Positions 36,115-43,715 of a stretch of DNA of 64,000 bases are shown here, in pieces; the stretch's first letter is position 1, and the number at the start of each line of letters is the position of its first letter. The DNA comes from Saccharothrix deserti (GTDB lineage: Bacteria > Actinomycetota > Actinomycetes > Mycobacteriales > Pseudonocardiaceae). The stretch lies in contig NZ_VKAB01000022.1 in assembly GCF_009769385.1 (NCBI RefSeq), positions 1 to 64,000 on the forward strand, in the 5' to 3' direction. Made by a program: the position numbers and the translations under genes. Under the pieces are notes generated by a model. The model did not search any database and was not told where the DNA came from. It worked only from the letters and a program-made list of their open reading frames with translations.

Positions 36115-36621
36115 TCAGCCCTGGTCGTCGACGAGCCTGAGGGTGAACGCGACCCGGTCCAGGCCGGGGCCGTCGTAGTCGGGCAGTACGGGGGAGGCGG
36201 TGAAGCCGAGACGGTCGTGGAAGGCGCGCGAGGACGTGTTGCCGGGGCTGGTGACACACTTGATCCACCGCGCGCCCAGGGCCTGGGCCCGCTCGAAGAA
36301 CCATTCGTACAGTGATCGCCCCACACCCTGCCCGTGCAAAGCCGGGTCCACCCCCACGAAGTGGATGTACGCGATCGCCGGCTCGGTCTGCGAGAGGAAT
36401 CCGACCAGGAAGGCGGCGAGGGTCCCGTCGGGGTGCTCGGCCAGGCAGCTGGTGGTGGTGAAGTGCTGGAAGTACAGGCGCGGCACCAGCAGCGCCCGCT
36501 CCCGCGCGCCGTCCGCGCCCTTGAAACCACCCCACCACGGCTCCAGCACGGCCAGCACGCGCGCGTGGTCCGCCTCGGTGGGCCGGCGAAAGGACAAGTC
36601 GCCGGCAGCGGCATGAGTCAC
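36115..36621 (-). CDS. GNAT-family N-acetyltransferase
   Basis: 168 residues from GTG 36621; the longer reading upstream has no similarity to the family. The acetyl-CoA motif is clear: YIHFVGVDPALHGQGVGRSL followed by ARWIKCVTSPGNTSSRAF and FHDRLGFTASPVLPDYDGPG. The N-terminus (LSFRRPTEADHARVLAVLEP) also fits. It acetylates an amine on an unknown small molecule or protein. Confidence 0.9.
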   Translation of the reverse strand: MTHAAAGDLSFRRPTEADHARVLAVLEPWWGGFKGADGARERALLVPRLYFQHFTTTSCLAEHPDGTLAAFLVGFLSQTEPAIAYIHFVGVDPALHGQGVGRSLYEWFFERAQALGARWIKCVTSPGNTSSRAFHDRLGFTASPVLPDYDGPGLDRVAFTLRLVDDQG

Positions 36622-37126
36622 CCGGGCAGCCTCTCCCGAAGCGACTCCGCCGAGCAAGCGCATTGCTCGAATGCGGACACGCGCTTTCTGCGGCATGGAC
36701 GTTCTGCCTGTGGGCCCGGCGCAGGCCGAGACCATCGACTGGATCCGCGCCACACCAGGCAAAACACGATCACGACCCGGCGGACACGCCACTAGGACGT
36801 AGGTTCCTAATCAGTTCTCTCGGGTGCCGTGGACAGTGCTTCGGCAGGTACAGCCGGTGCCCGCGCTGCTCGGCCGCAACTCGCGCAGGAGCCCACGGAC
36901 AGCACGTCCGAGTGGTTCGCGGTTCAACCAGCGTCACCCGATCGGCCTAGTGCCGAGCCCGCCCGGGGCATTGACCGGAGTCCGGGCGAGGTAAGGACGG
37001 GCAGACCTGCGCCCACGGCCTGTACCGGCGCGCTCCCACGTGATGGGCTCAATCGACATCCCTGGTGCAGGGCGGACAGGGGTTCTGGGTGGACCGGTGC
37101 CGGCCCGGTGCCCGTACGGAGGTGCG
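36622..37126. other. Intergenic region ahead of the small-gene pair
   Basis: 505 bases without a convincing gene. The A/T-richer patch at 36790-36830 is a candidate promoter for the plus-strand small genes. Confidence 0.4.
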
Positions 37127-37513
37127 ATGGCTGTGCGACCCGACGGAGACGGAGGTCGTGTGGCGGACGGTGCCGCGCGGGAGAGGTTCGCGGGCGACCT
37201 GTTCCTCGACCTCGCCGACAAGGGCTGGCTCGTGGTCGAGGCGGACGAGGCCGAGCGGGTGATCGCCGAGCTGACCCGGACCCTGGAAGTGGTCAGGTCG
37301 CGGGTGCACCGCTTGGAGGTGTCCCGGCGGCTGCGCGACGCGGAGGTGGACGGCATCGCCCCCGAGGTGGCGCAGTTCGCCGTGGACACGGTGTTCGCCG
37401 AGCAGGTGACGGCCGGGACGTGGGAACGCGCGCTGGTCGAGCTGCCGAAGTACATCGAGGCGTTCCGGATCGCGGCGCGCAACGCCTCCCACGACGGCAC
37501 GCCGAAGCGGTGA
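37127..37513 (+). CDS. Small helical protein at the edge of the CIS locus, unknown function
   Basis: 128 residues from ATG 37127 with GGAGG five bases upstream; an earlier start at 37040 lacks support. Mostly helix-forming sequence (VVEADEAERVIAELTRTLEV, LPKYIEAFRIAARNASH). No family recognised. It overlaps the next small gene by four bases, showing they are expressed together. Its closeness to the CIS suggests but does not prove a role in that system. Confidence 0.75.
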   Translation: MAVRPDGDGGRVADGAARERFAGDLFLDLADKGWLVVEADEAERVIAELTRTLEVVRSRVHRLEVSRRLRDAEVDGIAPEVAQFAVDTVFAEQVTAGTWERALVELPKYIEAFRIAARNASHDGTPKR

Positions 37514-37680
37514 GCCGTCCCGAGGACCTCGCCACGTCGGACCTGGACGTGGAGCTGGAGGCCGCGTGCGGCGAGCTGCGCCGGTACCGGAGTCGACAGG
37601 ACGACGCGACCGCCGAGCTGATGCTCGCGTGGATCGACGCCCTGCTCGACGAGTGGAACCGCCGCGCCAACCTGTTCTGA
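37510..37680 (+). CDS. Small acidic protein coupled to the preceding gene
   Basis: 56 residues from GTG 37510, whose GTGA overlaps the upstream stop. Sequence MSRPEDLATSDLDVELEAAC then AELMLAWIDALLDEWNRR suggests two amphipathic helices. A 16-bp hairpin terminator follows 12 bases later. The pair with the 128-residue protein looks like a two-component small operon; neither has recognisable domains. Confidence 0.7.
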   Translation: MSRPEDLATSDLDVELEAACGELRRYRSRQDDATAELMLAWIDALLDEWNRRANLF

Positions 37681-37692
37681 GCACGCGGAAAG

Positions 37693-37728
37693 CCGCCGGC
37701 GTCACCTCCTCCGAGGTGACGCCGGCGG
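37693..37728. terminator. Perfect 16-bp hairpin terminator between convergent genes
   Basis: Stem CCGCCGGCGTCACCTC at 37693-37708 with its exact complement at 37713-37728 and loop ctcc. It separates the small-gene pair (plus) from the membrane protein gene (minus). Confidence 0.85.
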
Positions 37729-37766
37729 TGTCGTGGTGGCGTGGTCCGCGGAACCGCGCCCCCGGC

Positions 37767-39047
37767 TCACGTGGGCAGGTCGCCCAGCTCACCGCTGACG
37801 TTGAGCAGCTGCACGCACGCCGCGGCCTGCCGCCCGCTGGCGGGCGTGCCCGGCCTGGAGCACGACACGGTCGCGGTGACGGTGCCGTTCGCCGGGATGT
37901 CGATCGGCGTCACCCAGTGGTAGTCCTGGTTGCGGAACGTCTCCAGCGCGATCGTGGTGATGGTCCGCTCGCCGAACGCGATGGTGAGCACGCCCTCGTC
38001 GCCTTGGTGGTTGGCCAGCACGATGTCGGTGATGTGGAAGACCTTGCCCTCCGGCACCACGTACGTCCCGGTGGCCTGCTGGTCGGCCCCGGTGCGGACC
38101 TCGATGGTGGCCGAACTCTGCTCACCACCGCCGGCCGCCGTGCCGCGCCCCTGTCCCTGACCCTGCCCCTGGCCCTGCCCCTGCCCCTGCTGCCCCGGTT
38201 CCTGGACGGCGGGCTGGTCGGCGGCTGCGTCCGGGTTCGGCACGGGCGCCGGGTCGGCCTGCGCGATCTCCTGCGCCCGGTCGTCCACGGCCTCGCGGGC
38301 CGCGCTGCGCACCGCCGGCCGCACCAGCAGCAACCACAGCAGCAGCAACGCCAACAGCCCCGCGAGCGCCGACAGCAGCCACCGGGACAGGATCGGGAGC
38401 TGCACCAGCTCGCCGGCCAGCTCGTGCTCGTGCCGTTCCTCGGCCGCGAGCGCGACGGCGTCCAGCCGCACGGGCCAGATCACCGGCTTGCCGAACCACA
38501 GCAGCTTCGCGACCCGGACCCGCAGTTCGAGGTCGACTCGCCCGTCCGGCTCCACCGAGGTCGGTCGGTCGGTGACGGTGTACCGCAGGTGGTCGTCGGC
38601 CTCGGGCAGCGCGGGCGTCACCGAGACGGGCGTGTTGCCGCCGTTGTGCACCTGGACGCGGTAGCGCGCGCTGCGCCAAGCCCGACGTCGCTTCGGCACG
38701 AGCCGAACGCGTTGTGAGGCAAAGGGTTCGACCACCACCGTGGTCTCCGTCACGACCACGGACTCGGGTCGTTCGGCGGGCAGCACCCGCACCGCGAGCG
38801 GCACCTCGCCCGCCCGCACGGACGGCGACCGCGGCGGGCGCAGCACCACGGCCACTTCCTCCGAGGTGCCGGGGAACAGCGACAGCCGCGCCGGTTCCAC
38901 CGAGGTCCACGAGGCGCAGTCGCCCACCACCTCGAACTCGTACGCCTCGACGATGTCGCTGTCGTTGCGCACCGTCATCGTCGTGCTGGTCTCCTGACCG
39001 GGCGTGACAACCACGGTGGGGAGTCCGAACTCTGTCGTTGTGGTCAC
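37767..39047 (-). CDS. CIS-associated membrane protein ('hydrolytic protein', COG1470-like)
   Basis: 426 residues from GTG 39047. The N-terminal 215 residues form two Ig-like beta domains (VVVTPGQETSTTMTVRNDSD, SLFPGTSEEVAVVLRPPRSP). One membrane helix follows (about 221-243, WLLSALAGLLALLLLWLLLV), then a Gln/Gly-repeat linker (GQGQGQGQ) and a C-terminal beta domain (residues 310-426). Despite the name given to homologs, no hydrolase motif is visible. Proteins of this layout occur in Streptomyces CIS loci, where a membrane protein (CisA) has been linked to docking of the particle at the membrane. This is a candidate counterpart. It is divergent from the first LuxR gene. Confidence 0.8.
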   Translation of the reverse strand: MTTTTEFGLPTVVVTPGQETSTTMTVRNDSDIVEAYEFEVVGDCASWTSVEPARLSLFPGTSEEVAVVLRPPRSPSVRAGEVPLAVRVLPAERPESVVVTETTVVVEPFASQRVRLVPKRRRAWRSARYRVQVHNGGNTPVSVTPALPEADDHLRYTVTDRPTSVEPDGRVDLELRVRVAKLLWFGKPVIWPVRLDAVALAAEERHEHELAGELVQLPILSRWLLSALAGLLALLLLWLLLVRPAVRSAAREAVDDRAQEIAQADPAPVPNPDAAADQPAVQEPGQQGQGQGQGQGQGQGRGTAAGGGEQSSATIEVRTGADQQATGTYVVPEGKVFHITDIVLANHQGDEGVLTIAFGERTITTIALETFRNQDYHWVTPIDIPANGTVTATVSCSRPGTPASGRQAAACVQLLNVSGELGDLPT

Positions 39048-39209
39048 CCGCGAAACGGTAGGCACGGCGGGTCGGTGTGCGGCAGGGAGAAAAGGGCACG
39101 GTACGGGCAAGTCCGTGCACCGACGCACCCTTGCGGCTGCCCGTTCGCCCTCCGAGCGCCCACGATGGCCTCAGCAGGGTGCGGACGGCAGGTTCGAGGG
39201 AGGGGTGGC
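39048..39209. promoter_or_regulatory. Divergent promoter region of the CIS locus with nested dyads
   Basis: An outer dyad GTCGGTG (39071-39077)/CACCGAC (39118-39124) encloses an inner GCACGG (39096-39101)/CCGTGC (39113-39118). It sits between the membrane protein gene and the LuxR gene, so it is a candidate control site for the locus. Confidence 0.5.
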
Positions 39210-39833
39210 ATGAGCAGGATTCCGGTGGCGCTGTACGCCGAGGACCCGGTGCTGCGGGCGGGGATCACCTACCAGTTGCGCCCGCGGCCGGAGGTGGAGG
39301 TGCTGCGGCCGGAGGAGGAGCCGCGGGCCGAGGTGTCGTTGGTGGTGGTGGACCAGGTGGACGACGAGGCGGTCCGGTTGCTGCGGCGGTTGCGGCACTC
39401 GACGTCCACGCGCACCGGGCTCGTCGTGGGGCGCTTCGACCACGACTCTTTGCAGACCACCATCGACTGCGGCGTCACCGCCGTGCTGCGCCGCGCGGAC
39501 GCGGACCAGGACCGGTTGGTGAGCACGGTTTCCGCGCTGGCCAAAGGGGAAGCGGTGCTGCCGGGTGACCTGCTGGGCCGACTGCTGGACCACGTGAACC
39601 GGTTGCAGCGCAGCGTGCTCGACCCGAACGGGCCGACGCTGTCCACGCTCAGCCCGCGCGAGGCCGACATGCTGCGGCTGGTGGCGGAGGGCTTCGACAC
39701 CTCCGAGATCGCCGCGAGGACGTCGTTCTCCGAGCGCACGGTGAAGAACGTCCTGCACGAGGTGACCACGCGGCTCCAGTTGCGCAACCGCGCGCACGCC
39801 GTCGGCTACGTGATGCGGCACGGCCTGATCTGA
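39210..39833 (+). CDS. LuxR/NarL-type regulator with degenerate receiver (copy 1)
   Basis: 207 residues from ATG 39210. The C-terminal HTH is clear: LSPREADMLRLVAEGFDTSE then IAARTSFSERTVKNVLHEVT. The N-terminal domain resembles a receiver (VALYAEDPVLRAGITYQL, VSLVVVDQVDD with an Asp at the phospho-site position), but the conserved Lys region reads GVTAVLRRADAD, so normal phosphorelay signalling is doubtful. No histidine kinase is nearby. It begins the CIS plus-strand group and is paralogous to the regulator at 59927-60547. Confidence 0.92.
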   Translation: MSRIPVALYAEDPVLRAGITYQLRPRPEVEVLRPEEEPRAEVSLVVVDQVDDEAVRLLRRLRHSTSTRTGLVVGRFDHDSLQTTIDCGVTAVLRRADADQDRLVSTVSALAKGEAVLPGDLLGRLLDHVNRLQRSVLDPNGPTLSTLSPREADMLRLVAEGFDTSEIAARTSFSERTVKNVLHEVTTRLQLRNRAHAVGYVMRHGLI

Positions 39834-39946
39834 CCCGGGTTGCCCGAACAGCCACCGGTTCTTCCCGCGACGTGCCCGCCGGGACCTCGTCGCGGCCCGC
39901 CGGTCCCGGCGACGATTCGGGCGAGTCCCAGACGGAGGTGGACACC

Positions 39947-42900
39947 TTGTTGAGATGGCTGCGATCCCGGCCGGTCGCCGTGCCAGCCGCGGCCGCGGCG
40001 GTGTTGGTGCTGTGCGGTGTGGTCGTGGTGGTGCACGACACCGCCACGCCCGTGTCGGCGTCGGCCCGGCAGGACGAACCGCCGGTGGCCGGCCGCATCG
40101 CGTACGCGGGCACGGGCCACCGCAGCCTCGGCGTGGTGACGAACCCCGTGCCGGACGAGCTGCGCGCCAGTGACCCGTTGCTGGGCGCGGGACCGGCGCA
40201 CCACGACGACCACGTGTCCGCACGCGGTGACCAGGTGGTGTTCACGAGCATGCGCGACGCGCCGACGCCCCAGGTGTACCTGCGCGCGGCGGACGGGTCG
40301 GTGCGCCGGCTCACCGAGGGCCGTGACGCGGGCAACCCGGAGCTGTCGTCGGACGGCCGGTCCGTGGTGTTCGACTCCGCCGAAGGAGGGCAGCGCGACC
40401 TGTGGCTGGTCAGCGCCGACGGCACGGGCCTGCGCCGGCTGACCGACACCCCGGACGACGAGACCTCGCCGACGTTCTCGCCCGACGGCGCGCGCATCGC
40501 GTTCTCCTCGGACCGCGACGGCGACGGCGAGCTGTACCGGCGGGCGGTCGCGGGCGGTCCGGTCACCCGGATCACCGACGAACCCGCCGGCGCGGCCGTG
40601 GAACCGGCGTGGAACCCGCGCGACGACCGCATCGCCTACACGCTCGACCGCGGCGCCGACGGACGGCAGCTCCGCGTGCTCGACGGCGGGGACGTGGGCG
40701 CACCCCTGCTGGGCGGTGACCAGGCCGCGTGGGCCGGTCGGTCGCCCGCGTGGCTGCCGGACGGCGCGGGCCTGCTGTTCCTCAGCTTCGACCAGGTGTG
40801 CTCGTGCCCGGCGGACCCGAACGTGGAGAAGGTGCACCGGGTCGACACGTCGCCCGATCTTCCGGTCACCGCGCCGCCCGGCCTGCTGCTGGCCGAGGAC
40901 CGCACGGTCGGCTCGCCGGCGTGGCTGGTCGACGCGCGCGGCGGGCACCTCGTGGTGGCCCGGACCAGCGCGCCGACCCGGTTCACGGCCACCCTCCAGG
41001 ACGTGCGCCCGGACGGGTCGGACCCGCGCGACCTCGGCGTGCCCGTGCTGCGGGAGGACCCGCAGAGCGTGGACGACCCGAACCTGCTGTTCCGGCCGCG
41101 GCCCGGGTTCGACCCGTGGACGCAGCGGCAGTCCTACTCCCCCGACGGCCGCACGATCGCGTTCAGCCGGTTCGAGGACGTCGGCGACACGCGGGCGCAG
41201 CGGATCTGGCTGGCCGACGCCGACGGCGGCGACCCGCGCCGGTTGGAGGTGGCGGACCGGCAGGCGTCGGACTGGGAGTTCGACGCGTCCTGGTCGCCGG
41301 ACGGCCGGTCGCTGGCCTTCGCCCGCCGCTCGCCCGGCGGGGTCCGGCCGAACGGCGGTCCGAGCCGCGTGGTCGTGGTCGACGTCGCGACGGGCGCGGT
41401 GACGGGACGGCTCGTGCCGCCGGCCGAGGTCGCCGACCAGGAGGACACCCAGCCCGCGTGGTCGCCGGACGGCCGCACCCTCGCGTTCACCAGGGGCCGC
41501 GTGTTCGACGGCCCCACCGCCGAGATCCGCGACAACCACGTGTGGACGGCCCGCGCGGACGCGCTGGACGAGCAGCGGGACGTGTCCGCGGCGGTCTGCG
41601 GGTTCGACTGCGAGGTCACCGACGACAGCTCGGTGTTCAGCCCGGACGGCCGCACGCTGGCGTTCAACCGGGAGAGCGACGGCATTCTGCTGGTGTCGTT
41701 GGAGGACGGCGACTGCCGGGTGTTGTTGCCCGCCGGCCGCGACACGTGCTCGGAGCCGTTGACCGGGTCGCCCGACGGCCCGTTCCAGCCCCGGGACGTG
41801 GCGTTCTCCCCGGACGGCGAGCGGGTCGTGCTGACCGCACGCCGCACGGGTGACGTCCGGTCGCCCGAGGAGCTGGTCGTCGTGGCCCTCGCCACGGGCG
41901 CGGTCCGGCGGATCACCTCGCCCCTGCCCGGACGGCAGAAGGAACCGTCCTGGCAGCAGTCGGTCGACCTCACCGTCACGGCGCCCGACGACGTGCCCGA
42001 CGCGGACGCCGGCGCGACGACCACGCTGGAGGTCGAGGTCACCAACCGCGGCCCGGCGGCGTCGCCCGGAACGTCGCTGACCGTCGCCGTGCCGGAAGGG
42101 GTCCGGTTGGACGCGTTGCGCCCGGATCGCGGCACGTGCGACGTGGACGACCTGCGCTGCGACCTCGGCGTGCTCGCCCCCGGCGACACCGCCGTGATCA
42201 CGGTCGACCTGGTCGGTTTGGTGGCCGGGCGTCGCCAGGTGACGTGGTCGGTCGCGGGCGCGGTGCTGGACGTGCTGCCGTCGGACAACGCGGCGACGAC
42301 CGCCGTGCCGGTGCGCGACCCGGTGACGGACGCGCCGCCGCCACCTCCGCCCGCTCCCGCGCCGCCGCCCCTGGCCGGGCCGTCGGTGACCGTCGTCGTG
42401 CAGCCCGATCCGTCCTATGTGGGCGGTCGCGCGACCGTGACGTACACGGTCCGCAACGGTTCCGGTGGCCTGGCCACCGGTCTGCGGCTGGACTTCGAGC
42501 TGCCCGCGCGAGTGCCCGTGGCGGCGCTGCCGCCGGGGTGCGCGAACACCGGCTGCGCGCTGCCGGACCTGCCCGCAGGCGCGTCACAGGTGGTGCAGGT
42601 CGTGCTGGCGCCGGACGCGCCGTTGCAGGCCACCGTGCGCGGCGCCCTGCGCACCACCGGCACCGACGTGAACCCGGCCGACAACGTCGCCACCGCGCCG
42701 ATGCGGGTGCTGCTGCCCCGGATCGTGGCCGTGCCGCCGATCGGCGAGCCCGGGTTCGTCACGTCCGTGCGCGGGGTCGACTTCCCGCCCGGCGTGCCGG
42801 TCCGGCTGTCCTGGTCGCCCGGCATCACCGCGTCCGCCGCGGCCACGCTGCCGCGCCCGGACGGCGGGTTCACCGCCCAGCTGCTGATCCTCGCCAAGGA

Positions 42901-43015
42901 CGCGACGGGTCCGCGCACGATCACCGCGAGCGGACCCGGTTTCCAGTCAGCCACCACGCCGTTCCTCGTCGTGCCCGGTTCGATCGGGCCGCCCGACGTG
43001 GTCCGGCGCAGGTGA
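39947..43015 (+). CDS. Membrane-anchored TolB-like beta-propeller with DUF11-type repeats
   Basis: About 1022 residues from TTG 39947 (GGAGG lies eight bases upstream; GTG 39872 or 39938 are alternatives). An N-terminal membrane anchor (VPAAAAAVLVLCGVVVVVHD) is followed by a TolB/WD40-like propeller of repeated SPDG blades (PTFSPDGARIAFSSDRDGDG, SWSPDGRSLAFARR). Two DUF11-type Ig-like modules (VEVTNRGPAASPGTSLTVAV; VTYTVRNGSGGLATGLRLDF) surround a Pro-rich spacer (PPPPPPAPAPPP), with a final beta module at the end. It would sit outside the membrane as a protein- or wall-binding surface. Its place directly before the tail-terminator gene (25 bp) suggests CIS-linked expression. Confidence 0.85.
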   Translation: MLRWLRSRPVAVPAAAAAVLVLCGVVVVVHDTATPVSASARQDEPPVAGRIAYAGTGHRSLGVVTNPVPDELRASDPLLGAGPAHHDDHVSARGDQVVFTSMRDAPTPQVYLRAADGSVRRLTEGRDAGNPELSSDGRSVVFDSAEGGQRDLWLVSADGTGLRRLTDTPDDETSPTFSPDGARIAFSSDRDGDGELYRRAVAGGPVTRITDEPAGAAVEPAWNPRDDRIAYTLDRGADGRQLRVLDGGDVGAPLLGGDQAAWAGRSPAWLPDGAGLLFLSFDQVCSCPADPNVEKVHRVDTSPDLPVTAPPGLLLAEDRTVGSPAWLVDARGGHLVVARTSAPTRFTATLQDVRPDGSDPRDLGVPVLREDPQSVDDPNLLFRPRPGFDPWTQRQSYSPDGRTIAFSRFEDVGDTRAQRIWLADADGGDPRRLEVADRQASDWEFDASWSPDGRSLAFARRSPGGVRPNGGPSRVVVVDVATGAVTGRLVPPAEVADQEDTQPAWSPDGRTLAFTRGRVFDGPTAEIRDNHVWTARADALDEQRDVSAAVCGFDCEVTDDSSVFSPDGRTLAFNRESDGILLVSLEDGDCRVLLPAGRDTCSEPLTGSPDGPFQPRDVAFSPDGERVVLTARRTGDVRSPEELVVVALATGAVRRITSPLPGRQKEPSWQQSVDLTVTAPDDVPDADAGATTTLEVEVTNRGPAASPGTSLTVAVPEGVRLDALRPDRGTCDVDDLRCDLGVLAPGDTAVITVDLVGLVAGRRQVTWSVAGAVLDVLPSDNAATTAVPVRDPVTDAPPPPPPAPAPPPLAGPSVTVVVQPDPSYVGGRATVTYTVRNGSGGLATGLRLDFELPARVPVAALPPGCANTGCALPDLPAGASQVVQVVLAPDAPLQATVRGALRTTGTDVNPADNVATAPMRVLLPRIVAVPPIGEPGFVTSVRGVDFPPGVPVRLSWSPGITASAAATLPRPDGGFTAQLLILAKDATGPRTITASGPGFQSATTPFLVVPGSIGPPDVVRRR

Positions 43016-43040
43016 CCCGAGACGAACCCGGAGGTGCCCG

Positions 43041-43715
43041 GTGATCCACGAGGTGGACGAGGGGTTGCGCAGGCTGCTCGCGGCCGGCGGCGTGCCCGGC
43101 GGTGGGGGTGAGCTGGCGTTCGACCCGCCCACCACGGAGTGGGTGGCGCGGCGCAACGCCCCGACGGTCAACGTGTTCCTGTACGACATCCGCGAGGACC
43201 TGACCCGGCGTTCGTCCGGCTCGGTGTCGGTGCGGGACGACGACGAGCTGGTCGGCCACCGGCGCCCGCCGCGCTGGTTCCGACTGTCGTACCTGGTCAC
43301 TGCGTGGACGAACCGGTCACAGGACGAGCACCGGCTGCTGTCGCAGGCCCTGGCGTGCCTGGCGGCGGCGAACCGGCTGCGGTCGGCGTGGCTGACCGGG
43401 TCGCTGGCCGAGGTGGGCCTGACCGTCGGCGTCGAGTCGGGCGGTTCGGTGTCGGAGGGTCGGGCGGCGACCGACGTGTGGTCGGCGCTCGGCGGCGAAC
43501 TGCGGCCCGCGATCAACGTCGTGGTCACCGCGCCGGTCGTCGGCCCGGTCACCCCGGCCGACCCGGCCGCCGACGGCCTGGTCCTGATCGGCCCCACCGA
43601 GGGTGGACGCAGGCTGCGTTACGACGGTGCCGACGGTGGTTCCGGCGGGTTCTCGGCGCCCCGGACCCGGCCGCTGCCCGAGGACCGACGCCGGCGCGGC
43701 GGGCCGATCCGATGA
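43041..43715 (+). CDS. DUF4255 / Pvc16-like tail terminator protein
   Basis: 224 residues from GTG 43041 with GGAGG 6 bases upstream. The opening (IHEVDEGLRRLLAAGG), NVFLYDIREDLTRRSSG and FRLSYLVTAWTNRSQDEHRL match the DUF4255 domain of CIS Pvc16/Afp16 proteins, which cap the distal end of the tube-sheath. The C-terminus is a Gly/Arg tail. Its stop overlaps the ATPase start (ATGA), so the two are translated together. Confidence 0.9.
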   Translation: MIHEVDEGLRRLLAAGGVPGGGGELAFDPPTTEWVARRNAPTVNVFLYDIREDLTRRSSGSVSVRDDDELVGHRRPPRWFRLSYLVTAWTNRSQDEHRLLSQALACLAAANRLRSAWLTGSLAEVGLTVGVESGGSVSEGRAATDVWSALGGELRPAINVVVTAPVVGPVTPADPAADGLVLIGPTEGGRRLRYDGADGGSGGFSAPRTRPLPEDRRRRGGPIR

